A stretch of 64,000 nucleotides of DNA from Curtobacterium aurantiacum (GTDB lineage: Bacteria; Actinomycetota; Actinomycetes; Actinomycetales; Microbacteriaceae), in assembly GCF_018598555.1 (NCBI RefSeq), contig NZ_JAHEWN010000016.1, positions 1-64,000 of the forward strand, given 5' to 3'. Position numbers and translations under genes: made by a program. The notes under the pieces are model-generated. The model had not been told where the DNA came from and ran no database searches. It was given only the letters and a program-made list of their open reading frames with translations. Shown here one piece after another: positions 28,532 through 37,401 of this stretch (positions within the stretch are counted from its first letter, which is position 1; each line of letters begins with the position of its first letter).

Positions 28532-29110
28532 TCAGTCGAGCAGCGCGAGCGCACGCTCCACGACGTCCTCCGGGCGCCCGTCGCCGTGCAGCGCCCACCA
28601 GGTGAGCGCGGCGCTCGCGGCGGCGGCCAGCGTGTGTGCCCGCACCGCGACGGCGAGGTCGTCGGCGGTGGCGCCGTCCCGCTCGGCCACGTACCGCAGG
28701 ATCTCGTCCGTCAGGGCCGTCACCGTGGCGGCTCCGACGTGCTCGAGCGACGGGTTCGCGCGGATGACCCGGAGCCGGTGGCGGGTGACCTCGACGGCGT
28801 CGTCCGGGAAGGTGGCGCCGATCTTGTAGGCGGCCCGGAGTGCCACCGCCGAGGGCTCGTCGGCCGGTCGTGAACGCAGGGCCTCGCGGAACCGTGCGGC
28901 GAACTCGTCGAGGCCGCCCCAGACCAGCGCGGCCTTGTTCGGGAACAACCGGAAGAGCGACCGACGGCTCACGCCGGCCGCCGCGGCGACGTCGTCCATC
29001 GACACCGCGTCGAAGCCCTGTTCGTCGAACAGCCGGAGTGCGACGAGGGACACGGCGTCGGGGTCGATGGTGCGCGGGCGCCCCGTCGGACGGTCGTTCG
29101 TCGAGTTCAT
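28532..29110 (-). CDS. TetR family transcriptional regulator
   Basis: A 192-residue TetR protein with HTH FDEQGFDAVSMDDVAAAAG then VSRRSLFRLFPNKAALVWGG, similar to the subgroup that includes mycofactocin-linked regulators. It faces the SDR at 29179 across 68 bp containing GCACTGAGTGC. ATG 29110 is preceded by AAAGG. It likely represses the SDR. Confidence 0.92.
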   Translation of the reverse strand: MNSTNDRPTGRPRTIDPDAVSLVALRLFDEQGFDAVSMDDVAAAAGVSRRSLFRLFPNKAALVWGGLDEFAARFREALRSRPADEPSAVALRAAYKIGATFPDDAVEVTRHRLRVIRANPSLEHVGAATVTALTDEILRYVAERDGATADDLAVAVRAHTLAAAASAALTWWALHGDGRPEDVVERALALLD

Positions 29111-29122
29111 GGAGACCTTTCG

Positions 29123-29139
29123 GCACTGAGTGCTATAAC
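29123..29139. promoter_or_regulatory. Putative operator overlapping the SDR -10 box
   Basis: GCACT-G-AGTGC (29123-29133) is immediately followed by TATAAC (29134-29139), a good -10 for the rightward SDR. A TetR dimer here would block RNA polymerase. Confidence 0.55.
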
Positions 29140-29178
29140 CGGTGTGGCGCAGCGAGCGCCTCGCATCGAGGAGACGAC

Positions 29179-29940
29179 ATGACCGACACCACCACCGCCG
29201 GACGGTTCACCGGCAGGACCATCATCGTCACCGGAGCGGGTTCCGGCATCGGACGCGCCACGGCGACACGCATCGCGAACGAGGGCGGGCGCGTCATCGC
29301 GACCGACGTCGTGGCGGAGCGGCTCGACGCACTCCGCTCGGAGCTCGAGGGCTTCGCCGTGGAGACCGTCGTCGGCGACGTCGCCGCGAGCGAGACCATC
29401 GACGCGCTCATCGCCGCCGCCGGTGACCGGGTGGACGGGCTCGCTAACGTCGCCGGCATCATGGACGCGTTCCTGCCGCCGGACGAGGTCGACGACGCCA
29501 CGTGGGAGCGCGTCTTCAGCGTCAACGTCACCGGTCCGATGCGGCTGACCCGTGCGGTGCTGCCGCTGATGATCGCCGCGGGCACAGGATCGGTCGTCAA
29601 CGTGGCGTCCGAGGCGGCGCTCAAGGCCTCGGCCGCCGGTGCCGCCTACACCTCGTCGAAGCACGCCATCGCCGGGTACACCAAGAGCGTCGCGTTCTTC
29701 CACGGGCCGCAGGGCATCCGGGCGAACGCCGTCGCGCCGGGTGCGGTCGCCACGAACATCGAGGCGCCGATGCGCAGCGAGTACGCGGCCCGCCGGGTCG
29801 GTCCGATCATGCAGACCACGATCCCGCCGGTCGCGCAGCCCGAGCAGCTCGCCGCCGCCATCACCTGGTTGCTCAGCGACGACTCCGCGAACGTCAACGG
29901 TGCGGTGCTGCCGAGCGACGGTGGCTGGTCCGTCGTCTGA
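29179..29940 (+). CDS. SDR family oxidoreductase
   Basis: A 253-residue classical SDR. The cofactor motif TGAGSGIG is at 18-25, the NVAGIMD strand follows, and the catalytic residues are Ser144 (NVASEAA), Tyr157 and Lys161 (YTSSK). PGAVATNI and the ending NVNGAVLPSDGGWSVV are typical. It is probably NAD(H)-dependent on a small alcohol or ketone. ATG 29179 has GAGGAG upstream. The divergent TetR is the expected regulator. Confidence 0.93.
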   Translation: MTDTTTAGRFTGRTIIVTGAGSGIGRATATRIANEGGRVIATDVVAERLDALRSELEGFAVETVVGDVAASETIDALIAAAGDRVDGLANVAGIMDAFLPPDEVDDATWERVFSVNVTGPMRLTRAVLPLMIAAGTGSVVNVASEAALKASAAGAAYTSSKHAIAGYTKSVAFFHGPQGIRANAVAPGAVATNIEAPMRSEYAARRVGPIMQTTIPPVAQPEQLAAAITWLLSDDSANVNGAVLPSDGGWSVV

Positions 29941-29957
29941 CCCGTTGCTGCGGCTGG

Positions 29958-30039
29958 GAGACGCCGTCGTCACGTCGAGACGCCTCCGGGAACGGGGGCG
30001 TCTCGACGACTTCGCGGCGTCCGGCTGACACGACGGCGT
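29958..30039. repeat. Nested palindromic repeat, copy 1
   Basis: Outer arms contain GACGCCGTCGT (29960-29970) and ACGACGGCGT (30030-30039). The inner hairpin is CGTCGAGACGCC (29973-29984) with its complement 29997-30008. The same outer and inner sequences recur at 35696-35778. The inner stem follows the SDR stop and could terminate it. Confidence 0.65.
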
Positions 30040-30061
30040 GTTCGCACGCTGGCCACGGTGC

Positions 30062-30103
30062 GGACGGGAGGCCCGTGGGGACGCCGCCACGGGCCTCCCG
30101 TCC
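30062..30103. repeat. Dispersed palindrome, GGGAGGCCC type (terminator-like)
   Basis: 17-bp arms (30062-30078 and 30087-30103) around an 8-nt centre, in the spacer between convergent genes. Confidence 0.85.
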
Positions 30104-30162
30104 TCCCCTCGGTCGCGTCGACCACGTGACGTTCCTTCCCATTGCACGCGCGATGGAAAGTG

Positions 30163-30209
30163 GAATCGGGCGTACCGGGCAGGAAGTTCCTGCCAGGTAC
30201 GCCCGATTC
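30163..30209. terminator. Long near-perfect hairpin
   Basis: A 47-bp palindrome: 14-bp outer arms starting GAATCGGGCGTACC, one mismatch (30177/30195), then 8-bp inner arms GGCAGGAA/TTCCTGCC around a single base. It lies 27 bp beyond the stop of the leftward TetR gene and probably terminates it. Confidence 0.8.
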
Positions 30210-30236
30210 GACCAGGTACGCCCGCAGGGCCCCGCG

Positions 30237-30824
30237 TCAGGCCACGAGCGCAGCCATCTCCCGCACCACCGCACGGAGCCGGTCCGCGAGCTCGTCGTTG
30301 CTGCGGACGGTCTCGCGGTGGGCGACCTCGCTCAGCGCCGACATCACCAGGGTGACGGCGGTGCGGGCGGTCTGGGCGTCGGTCCGGGTGCCGGCGACGC
30401 TGAGCAGGGACTGGCGCGACTCCGCCATCCACTGCATCACCATCGAGGACATCTCCGGCCGGAGCACGAGCAGCTCCTTCATGCGTCGGCGGTCCTGCGA
30501 CAGCGGCACGGTCGCAGCGACCAGGGTGCACAGGTCGTCGATCAGTGGACCGTCGGCCTCGGTGAACCAGGTCGCCGAGTGCTCCGGGACCTCGACCGAG
30601 TCGAGCCCGAGCGCCGCGTGCGCCTTCGACGAGAAGTAGTTGAAGAAGGTGCGCGGCGAGACGTCGGCGTCGGCGCAGATCTGCTCGACCGTGACGCCGT
30701 CGAGCCCGTGCGCGGACACGAGCGTGAGCGCCGCGTCGTGCAGGGCCTGCCGGGTCTGCTGCTTCTTCCGTTCACGCAGCGTGCACGGCTCCGTTGCCGC
30801 AGCCGCTGCCGGGGTGGTGATCAC
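30237..30824 (-). CDS. TetR family transcriptional regulator
   Basis: A 195-residue regulator of the TetR type linked to efflux. The HTH is LVSAHGLDGVTVEQICADAD then VSPRTFFNYFSSKA, typical of actinobacterial TetRs beside EmrB/QacA pumps. GTG 30824 has AGGAG with 5-nt spacing. It lies 76 bp downstream of the MFS gene on the same strand and may be co-transcribed with it. Confidence 0.9.
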   Translation of the reverse strand: MITTPAAAAATEPCTLRERKKQQTRQALHDAALTLVSAHGLDGVTVEQICADADVSPRTFFNYFSSKAHAALGLDSVEVPEHSATWFTEADGPLIDDLCTLVAATVPLSQDRRRMKELLVLRPEMSSMVMQWMAESRQSLLSVAGTRTDAQTARTAVTLVMSALSEVAHRETVRSNDELADRLRAVVREMAALVA

Positions 30825-30900
30825 GTGGACTCCTGGTGGGTTGAAGTGTGTGGGAGGGGCGCCCGCCCGGAAAGGGGGCACGGACGGACGCCCCGGTCGG

Positions 30901-33135
30901 TCACCGACGGTGCGTCGGCGTGGATCCGGTCGAACCCGATCCGGTCGAGCCCGAGCCGGTCGAACCTGAGCCGGTCGAACCCGAACCGGTCGGCACGGAC
31001 CCGGTCATCGGGCCCGTGAACGAGCCGGCCTCGGCTGCAGCGGCGCCGGCCTCGGCCTCGAGCTGCGCCTCGGCGGACATGTCGGCCTGCTCCTGCAGGG
31101 CGGAACGCTGGCGCAGCGGCGGCACCCGGAAGAACCAGGTGAGCACGAACGCGAGCAGGATGACGCCGAGACCGACCCAGTAGATCGTCACGGACGAGGC
31201 GTTGAAGCCCGCCATGAACGGCCGGGTCAGGCGGCTGTCGGCACCGGTCAGGAACGAGGTGTCGTTCGTGCTGGTGGCGCTGTCGCTCGTGGTGTTGCCG
31301 TCGTCGATCTTCTTCGCCAGCTCCGGGGTGAGCTCGTCGACCCAGTAGGACCGCTGCTCGGCGTCCGACCAGTCGACGGACACGGTGCCGTCCTGCACGC
31401 TGGCGTGCGCCTGGTCGGCGACCTGCTCGAGAGCCGACTGTTCGGCGGCCGGCGTGGCCGCGGCGACCTGCTGGTCGATGACGGTCTGCGCTGCCGCGGC
31501 GGGCACGGCACCGGCGGCGACCTGCTGCTGCACGGCCGCGGTGACCTGCTCGGTGACCGCGGTGTCGGCGGCCTGCTTCGCCGTCGCCGAGGCGTCGTCG
31601 AGCTGTGACTGCACGGTCTTCGTCAGCGGGGTGACGACGGGCGTCCAGATCTTGTCCATGGCGCCCTGGTTCGCCTTCGCGCTGGCGACGGTCGGGTTGA
31701 GTGCGGCGTCGAGCGCCGGACCGAGGTCCTTCTCGTTCGCGGTCGCCGTCAGGATGTTCGCCGGCATCACCGAGAACAGGATGGACAGCAGCACGGCGGT
31801 GCCGAGCGTGCCACCGATCTGACGGAAGAACGTGGCGGACGACGTGGCGACGCCCATGTCACGCGCCTCGACGGAGCCCTGCGACGCCAGGGTCAGCGAC
31901 TGCATGACCGAGCCGAGGCCGAGACCGATGAGGAACATGCCGATCATCAGGAACCAGAGCGGCTTGTCGATCGTCATGAAGGTCAGCACGACGTAGCCGG
32001 CGGACACGAGCGCGGTGCCGATGACCGGGAAGATCCGGTACCGGCCGACGCGGGCGACGATCTGCCCCGAGGTGATCGAGGCGATCATCAGGCCACCGAC
32101 GAGCGGCAGGGTCGCGAAGCCGGACTCGGTCGGGGTCAGTCCGACGACGATCTGCAGGTAGAGCGGGATCGTGAGCATCGCGCCGAACATCGCGAAGCCG
32201 ACCAGGAACCCGATGACGGTCGCCATCGAGAACGTGCCCGAGCGGAACAGCTTGAGAGGGATGATCGCCGCGTCGCCCATCTTCGACTCGATGAGCAGCA
32301 GGCCGATCAGGCCGACGACACCGACGACGTAGCAGGCGATCGCAGCGGGGGAGCCCCAGCCCCAGATACGGCCCTGTTCGGCCACGAGCAGGAGCGGCAC
32401 GAGGGTGACGATGACGGCGGTCGCGCCCCACCAGTCGACCTTCGGCTTCGCGTCGCCGGCGCCGTGCACCTTCGGCAGGTGCAGGAACACGATGACCATG
32501 AGGAGCGCCGCGACCCCGATCGGCACGTTGATGAGCAGCACCCAGCGCCAGCCGGTGATCCACAGGATCTCGGAGGAACCGGCGAGCAGACCACCGATCA
32601 GCGGGCCGATCACGGACGAGATGCCGAACACGGCGAGGAAGTACCCCTGGTACTTGGCGCGCTCACGCGGGGCGAGGATGTCGCCCATGATCGCGAGCGG
32701 CAGCGACATGAGGGCACCGGCGCCGATGCCCTGCACCGCGCGGAAGGCGGCGAGCATGAGCATCGAGGTGGACATCGACGACAGGACGGCGCCGAGGATG
32801 AAGACGACGATGCCGAAGATGTACAGCGGGCGGCGGCCGAAGATGTCGGAGAGCTTGCCGTAGATCGGCGTCGCGATCGTCGAGGTGATGAGGTACGCGG
32901 TCGTCACCCAGGCCTGCTGGTCGAGCCCGTGCAGGTCGTCGCCGATCGTGCGGATCGCCGTGCCGAACACCGTCTGGCCGAGCGAGGACAGGAACATGCC
33001 CGCCATCAGGCCGTAGATCACCAGGAGGATCTGACGGTGGGTCATCAGCGGCTGCTGGCCGGCGCCTCCGGAGGCCGCGGGGGCCTCGGCGGTGTGCCGA
33101 CCGTGCTGCACCGGGACGGGTGCGGTGGCGGTCAT
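30901..33135 (-). CDS. EmrB/QacA-type MFS drug efflux transporter with long extracytoplasmic insert
   Basis: A 744-residue DHA2-type major facilitator, much longer than the usual ~500. About 14 membrane segments are recognisable, with motif A GKLSDIFGRRP and motif C-like AVFGISSVIGPLIGGLLAG. Between the last two helices there is a polar insert of about 170 residues, rich in Ala, Gln, Thr and Val (from NILTATANEKD to FLTGADSRLTRPF), probably extracytoplasmic. The C-terminus is five SGSTG-type repeats ending TPTHRR. It probably exports toxic compounds by proton antiport. It is divergent from a MarR gene over shared palindromes and followed by a TetR. Confidence 0.92.
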   Translation of the reverse strand: MTATAPVPVQHGRHTAEAPAASGGAGQQPLMTHRQILLVIYGLMAGMFLSSLGQTVFGTAIRTIGDDLHGLDQQAWVTTAYLITSTIATPIYGKLSDIFGRRPLYIFGIVVFILGAVLSSMSTSMLMLAAFRAVQGIGAGALMSLPLAIMGDILAPRERAKYQGYFLAVFGISSVIGPLIGGLLAGSSEILWITGWRWVLLINVPIGVAALLMVIVFLHLPKVHGAGDAKPKVDWWGATAVIVTLVPLLLVAEQGRIWGWGSPAAIACYVVGVVGLIGLLLIESKMGDAAIIPLKLFRSGTFSMATVIGFLVGFAMFGAMLTIPLYLQIVVGLTPTESGFATLPLVGGLMIASITSGQIVARVGRYRIFPVIGTALVSAGYVVLTFMTIDKPLWFLMIGMFLIGLGLGSVMQSLTLASQGSVEARDMGVATSSATFFRQIGGTLGTAVLLSILFSVMPANILTATANEKDLGPALDAALNPTVASAKANQGAMDKIWTPVVTPLTKTVQSQLDDASATAKQAADTAVTEQVTAAVQQQVAAGAVPAAAAQTVIDQQVAAATPAAEQSALEQVADQAHASVQDGTVSVDWSDAEQRSYWVDELTPELAKKIDDGNTTSDSATSTNDTSFLTGADSRLTRPFMAGFNASSVTIYWVGLGVILLAFVLTWFFRVPPLRQRSALQEQADMSAEAQLEAEAGAAAAEAGSFTGPMTGSVPTGSGSTGSGSTGSGSTGSGSTGSTPTHRR
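30926..30985. repeat. 15-bp tandem repeat inside the MFS C-terminus
   Basis: Four units of CCGGTCGAACCCGAG with minor changes (30926-30985) plus a partial fifth. They encode SGSTG repeats at the very end of the transporter. Confidence 0.85.
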
Positions 33136-33173
33136 CGAACTCCTTTTTCTGGCTGTGAAACTTTGCAGACCGC

Positions 33174-33206
33174 GCAACGATACATCCGTTGCTTCCGACA
33201 AGCAAC
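33174..33206. promoter_or_regulatory. Putative MarR operators in a divergent promoter
   Basis: GTTGCTT-CCGAC-AAGCAAC (33188-33206) is a perfect 7-5-7 inverted repeat. An overlapping GCAACG-N7-CGTTGC (33174-33192) gives a second site. They cover the -35 region of the MarR gene, whose -10 would be TACGCT (33220-33225). Confidence 0.7.
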
Positions 33207-33231
33207 TAAATGTGCCCGGTACGCTGTGCCC

Positions 33232-33696
33232 GTGACCGACGACCGGCGTGCCGCCGAGCGACTCCTGCGATCCCAGCTCGACCGGCTGTGGGTCCGGCAG
33301 ACCCTGCGCTCCTCGCTCATCGAGTCCCGGGGCGGACTCGACCCGACCGCGCGCGTGATCCTCCGGGCCGTCGCCGGGCACGGCCCGGTCCGGGCGACCG
33401 CGATCGCCGACGCCACGGGGCTGTCGCGCCCGGTGATCAGCCGCCGGGTCGCCTCGCTGATCGAGGCCGAGCACCTGATCGGCTCGCCCGACCCCGCGGA
33501 CGGCCGCGCCACGCTCGTCACGCTCGCCCCCGCCGGCCGACGACTGCTCGACGAGTTGGACGCGGCCGGAGCCGAGGTGTTCGACGACCTGACGGGGGAG
33601 TTCGCCTCCGACGAGCTGCGCTCGCTCGCCGAGATGCTGACGCGGCTGAACGACCGTGCCGACACGGTCCTGGGGATCGGCACCACGCGCTCCTGA
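33232..33696 (+). CDS. MarR family transcriptional regulator
   Basis: A 154-residue winged-helix regulator. VRATAIADATGLSRPVISRRVASLIEAEHL is the recognition helix, and GSPDPADGRATLVTLAPAG is the wing. It is divergent from the efflux pump with two inverted repeats between them, so it probably represses both. GTG 33232 lies 6 nt after TACGCT, suggesting a leaderless transcript. Confidence 0.9.
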   Translation: MTDDRRAAERLLRSQLDRLWVRQTLRSSLIESRGGLDPTARVILRAVAGHGPVRATAIADATGLSRPVISRRVASLIEAEHLIGSPDPADGRATLVTLAPAGRRLLDELDAAGAEVFDDLTGEFASDELRSLAEMLTRLNDRADTVLGIGTTRS

Positions 33697-33713
33697 CGCG
33701 ACCAACGGGGCGA

Positions 33714-33751
33714 ACGGGAGGCCCGTGCCGGCGCCGCCACGGGCCTCCCGT
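33714..33751. repeat. Dispersed palindrome, GGGAGGCCC type (terminator-like)
   Basis: 14-bp arms ACGGGAGGCCCGTG (33714-33727) and complement (33738-33751), 17 bp after the MarR stop and just upstream of the helicase promoter. Confidence 0.85.
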
Positions 33752-33787
33752 CCCTGCGGAGCGCGCATTCGAGATACCGTTGGTGGT

Positions 33788-35596
33788 ATGAGCACGGACA
33801 CCACCCCCACCACTGAGACCCTCGACGACGGGCCCGTGGTGACGTTCGCCGATCTCGGCCTGAGCGACGCTGTGCTCAAGGCCGTCAAGGACATCGGCTA
33901 CGAGACCCCTTCCGCCATCCAGGAAGCCACCATCCCCACGCTCCTCGCCGGGCGCGACGTCGTCGGCCTGGCGCAGACCGGAACCGGCAAGACCGCGGCC
34001 TTCGCGCTGCCGATCCTGTCCCGCATGGAGTCCGGCAGCAAGAAGCCGCAGGCGCTCGTGCTGTCCCCGACGCGCGAGCTCGCCCTGCAGGTGTGCGAGG
34101 CGTTCGAGCAGTTCGCGTCGCACATGAAGAACGTCCACGTCCTGCCGGTCTACGGCGGCCAGGCGTACGGCGTGCAGCTCTCCGCCCTGCGCCGCGGCGT
34201 CGACGTCATCGTCGGCACCCCCGGTCGCATCATGGACCACCTGGCGAAGGGCACGCTCGACCTGTCCGAGCTGAAGTACCTGGTCCTCGACGAGGCCGAC
34301 GAGATGCTCAAGATGGGCTTCGCCGAAGACGTCGAGACGATCCTCGCCGACACCCCCGACGACAAGCAGGTCGCGCTGTTCTCGGCGACCATGCCCGCGC
34401 AGATCCGCCGCATCTCGCAGCAGTACCTGACCGACCCGGCCGAGATCACCGTCAAGACCAAGACGAAGACCGCCGCGAACATCACGCAGCGCTACCTGAT
34501 GGTCTCGTACCCGCAGAAGGTCGACGCGCTCACCCGCATCCTCGAGGTCGAGGACTTCGAGGGCATGATCATCTTCGTCCGCACCAAGAGCGAGACCGAG
34601 ACCCTGGCCGAGAAGCTCCGCGCCCGCGGGTACGCCGCCGCCGCGATCAGCGGTGACGTCGCCCAGGCCCAGCGCGAGCGCACGGTCAACCAGCTGAAGT
34701 CGGGCAAGCTCGACATCCTGGTCGCCACCGACGTCGCCGCCCGTGGCCTCGACGTCGACCGCATCACGCACGTCGTGAACTTCGACATCCCGGTCGACAT
34801 CGAGTCCTACGTGCACCGCATCGGCCGCACCGGTCGCGCCGGCCGCTCGGGTGACTCGATCAGCTTCGTCACCCCGCGCGAGCGTCGCCTGCTGTCGGCG
34901 ATCGAGCGCCACACCAAGCAGCCGCTCACGCAGATGCAGCTGCCGACCATCGACGACGTCAACGAGACGCGCCTGACCCGCTTCGACGACGCCATCACCG
35001 CGGCGCTCGAGGACCAGGGCCGGATCGCGGCCTTCCGCGACGTCATCGCGCACTACGTCGAGCACCACGACGTCCCCTCGGACGACGTCGCCGCTGCCCT
35101 GGCCGTCGTGGCGCAGGGTGACTCGCCGCTGCTCCTCACCGCAGCCGACGACGCCCTCCGCAGCCAGATGGAGCGCGACGCCCGCCGCAGCGAGCGCGAC
35201 GAGCGTGGTGCCCGCGACGACCGTGGCGGCCGCAACGACCGCGGCGACCGTGGTGGCGACCGCGACCGTGGTGACCGCGGCGACCGTGGCCCGCGCCGTT
35301 CGCAGCCGATGTCCCCGTACCGCATCGAGGTCGGCCGTCGTCACCGCGTCGAGCCGCGCCAGATCGTCGGTGCCCTGGCCAACGAAGGTGGCCTGCGCCG
35401 CGACGACTTCGGTGCGATCCAGATCCGTCCGGACTTCTCGATCGTCGAACTGCCGGCCGACATGGACCCCGGTGTGCTCGACCGCCTGACCGACACCCGG
35501 ATCAGCGGCAAGCTCATCGAGATCCGTGCGGACCGCCGCGGCGGCGGCCGCCGTGACGACCGCGACGACCGTCCGGAGCGCAAGCCGCGCTACTGA
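33788..35596 (+). CDS. deaD: DEAD-box RNA helicase with DbpA-like RNA-binding domain (DeaD/CsdA type)
   Basis: A 602-residue ATP-dependent RNA helicase. It has the Q-motif (TPSAIQEATIP), Walker A AQTGTGKT (62-69), PTREL, GTPGR, DEAD (168-171), SAT, DVAARGLD and HRIGRTGRAGR. Next comes an Arg/Gly/Asp-rich stretch (about 470-500) and a DbpA-type RNA-binding domain (RIEVGRRHRVEPRQIVGALANEGGL), then an RGG-like tail. This is the layout of actinobacterial DeaD, which remodels ribosomal and structured mRNAs, often in the cold. TACCGT is 7 nt before the ATG. Confidence 0.94.
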   Translation: MSTDTTPTTETLDDGPVVTFADLGLSDAVLKAVKDIGYETPSAIQEATIPTLLAGRDVVGLAQTGTGKTAAFALPILSRMESGSKKPQALVLSPTRELALQVCEAFEQFASHMKNVHVLPVYGGQAYGVQLSALRRGVDVIVGTPGRIMDHLAKGTLDLSELKYLVLDEADEMLKMGFAEDVETILADTPDDKQVALFSATMPAQIRRISQQYLTDPAEITVKTKTKTAANITQRYLMVSYPQKVDALTRILEVEDFEGMIIFVRTKSETETLAEKLRARGYAAAAISGDVAQAQRERTVNQLKSGKLDILVATDVAARGLDVDRITHVVNFDIPVDIESYVHRIGRTGRAGRSGDSISFVTPRERRLLSAIERHTKQPLTQMQLPTIDDVNETRLTRFDDAITAALEDQGRIAAFRDVIAHYVEHHDVPSDDVAAALAVVAQGDSPLLLTAADDALRSQMERDARRSERDERGARDDRGGRNDRGDRGGDRDRGDRGDRGPRRSQPMSPYRIEVGRRHRVEPRQIVGALANEGGLRRDDFGAIQIRPDFSIVELPADMDPGVLDRLTDTRISGKLIEIRADRRGGGRRDDRDDRPERKPRY

Positions 35597-35628
35597 GACG
35601 CGCCGCGTCCGAGACGCGACCCCCTTCT

Positions 35629-35668
35629 GACGGGAGGCCCGGTGCCAGCTGGCACCGGGCCTCCCGTC
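35629..35668. repeat. Dispersed palindrome, perfect 40 bp (terminator-like)
   Basis: Two exact 20-bp arms (35629-35648, 35649-35668) starting GACGGGAGGCCCGGTGCCAG, 32 bp after the helicase stop. Confidence 0.9.
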
Positions 35669-35695
35669 CGTCGTCTGCCCGGGTCCAGAACCCGC

Positions 35696-35778
35696 GAGAC
35701 GCCGTCGTGTCGGTTCCGCGCCGCCGAGACGGCGAGACGCCGCTGAGTTCGGCGGCGTCTCGCCGAACACGACGGCGT
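35696..35778. repeat. Nested palindromic repeat, copy 2
   Basis: Outer arms CGCCGTCGTGT and ACACGACGGCG flank an inner 12-bp hairpin GGCGAGACGCCG (35731-35742 with 35753-35764). It shares GAGACGCCGTCGT and CACGACGGCGT with copy 1 at 29958-30039. The 35597-35915 spacer otherwise holds only this, the palindrome at 35629 and the promoter of the next gene. Confidence 0.65.
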
Positions 35779-35915
35779 GTGCGGGACTGCCCTGCGGCAT
35801 CTTGCGGTGCGGGGAACCGCACATCCCGCCCGCAGTCGTTCCCCTGGCGTCCGCACGGTGCTGTGATACCGGGAGCCGTGACGCAGGAAGCCGCGGAGAA
35901 GGCAGGGGAACCATC

Positions 35916-37253
35916 GTGTACCGAGCACTGATCACCGCGGTCGCCGCCGCGGCGCTCGTCTTCGGAGGTGCGGTGCCGGCGACGGCGCACACCTCCTGGT
36001 CGTCGGTGCCGGGAGCACCGACCGCCGTCCGTGTCACCGGCGACGCGGACAGTGCCACGCTGACGTGGCGCGGGCCGAAGCACGGTGCCAAGGTGACCGG
36101 CTGGAAGGTCGCCGTCGCCGCCGTCGCGAACCGGCACCACCGCCAGGTCGACCGACTCCACCCGCGCGCCCGCTCCGACCGCTTCGACGAGCTCTCGCCC
36201 GCGACCACGTACCGGTTCTCCGTCCGTGCCGTCGGCCACCGGGGGACCGGTCGCACGATCACGCTGCGCTGGACGGCACCACCCGCCCCGGAGCCGGAGA
36301 CGACGCAGTCGCTGTTCGGACTCGACGACAACGGTGCCGTCGTGCGGTTCGCGGACTCCGGCAGTGGCGCGAAGGCCGTCGTCGCGACGGACGGCGAGGG
36401 CTTCGCCGCGAACGCCGACGGTGACGTGTTCACCCCGTCCGCGGACGGCACCGAGATCCTGCTGCACCCGGCAGACGGTGGCGGGATCTCGATCATCGCG
36501 TCCGGGCTGCACCTGACCCCGGACCTGCGCTCCGACGTCGCCGGCAACCTGTACTGGACGGACTCGGTGACCGGCGCGGTGCAGCAGTTGCCGGTCGGCA
36601 CCTCGACCCAGAAGACCGTGCTCGACCTGGGCGGTGTCGCGACCGGCAGCGATCGGCGCTTCTGGACCGTCACCCCGGACGGCAAGGTCGTCGTGCTCGG
36701 CGGAACCGTCAGCCAGCCGTACGTCAAGGGCACCGGCATCGCACCCCGCACGTTCATCGGCCCGGGCGGCTCGACCGTCGGCTACCCCGCCGGCGTGCTC
36801 GCCGACTCGCACGGCAACGTCTACGTCGACATCCGATCGACCGGTGGCGCCGGGTCGTGGGTCTGGTACCAGCTCAAGCCCGGGGCGACCCAACTGACGC
36901 AGATCGAACCGCGGTACGCGTTCGAGTACGCCGCCGCGAACGCGGACGGCTTCTCGCTCCTGCAGTCGGCGGAGTTCTGCCCCGCCCCGTCGGAGTACCG
37001 GCCGGCCGGGTGCAAGATCGACCGCGGCATCCCGGACAAGCTCGTGGTGGGCGGCGGCGGGACGTCGACCGTGCCGGTGACCGGGCTGACCGCCGGGTCG
37101 CGTGGCGAGCACCTGGGTGCCGCCTCTGCCGACGGGGACGTGTTCGTCTCCATCGACAGCGGCCCCTCGGTCGGACTGTGGAAGGTCCCCGCCGCGGGTG
37201 GAGCTGCCCAGCAGCTCGACGCGGCGCAGTACTCGAGGCTGCTGGTGATCTGA
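35916..37253 (+). CDS. Secreted fibronectin-III plus beta-propeller-like protein
   Basis: A 445-residue exported protein. The signal peptide is VYRALITAVAAAALVFGGAVPATA/H. Residues ~33-120 form a fibronectin type III domain (PGAPTAVRVTGDADSATLTW ... LSPATTYRFSVRAV). After this come repeated short blades such as LFGLDDNGAVVRFADSG, FWTVTPDGKVVVLGG and VLADSHGNVYVDI, like an NHL or SMP-30-type propeller. Ligand or partner is unknown; such proteins are cell-surface or extracellular binders. GTG 35916 is preceded by AGGGGA, and a strong terminator follows. Confidence 0.8.
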   Translation: MYRALITAVAAAALVFGGAVPATAHTSWSSVPGAPTAVRVTGDADSATLTWRGPKHGAKVTGWKVAVAAVANRHHRQVDRLHPRARSDRFDELSPATTYRFSVRAVGHRGTGRTITLRWTAPPAPEPETTQSLFGLDDNGAVVRFADSGSGAKAVVATDGEGFAANADGDVFTPSADGTEILLHPADGGGISIIASGLHLTPDLRSDVAGNLYWTDSVTGAVQQLPVGTSTQKTVLDLGGVATGSDRRFWTVTPDGKVVVLGGTVSQPYVKGTGIAPRTFIGPGGSTVGYPAGVLADSHGNVYVDIRSTGGAGSWVWYQLKPGATQLTQIEPRYAFEYAAANADGFSLLQSAEFCPAPSEYRPAGCKIDRGIPDKLVVGGGGTSTVPVTGLTAGSRGEHLGAASADGDVFVSIDSGPSVGLWKVPAAGGAAQQLDAAQYSRLLVI

Positions 37254-37268
37254 CCGGCGGTGCGAGGC

Positions 37269-37310
37269 GGAAGGGGGACAGGGCGCAACGGCGCGTCCTG
37301 TCCCCCTTCC
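37269..37310. terminator. Bidirectional intrinsic terminator
   Basis: 14-bp arms GGAAGGGGGACAGG (37269-37282) and complement (37297-37310), 15 bp after the secreted-protein stop. Confidence 0.85.
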
Positions 37311-37401
37311 GTGTGCGGCGGCGGGCGGTCGGCCGCCGCCGGCTCTGCGCTCGAGGCGCCGCCGCTGTGCGGCGGCGGGTGGCTGTGGTGGGAGCGGTGG
37401 T

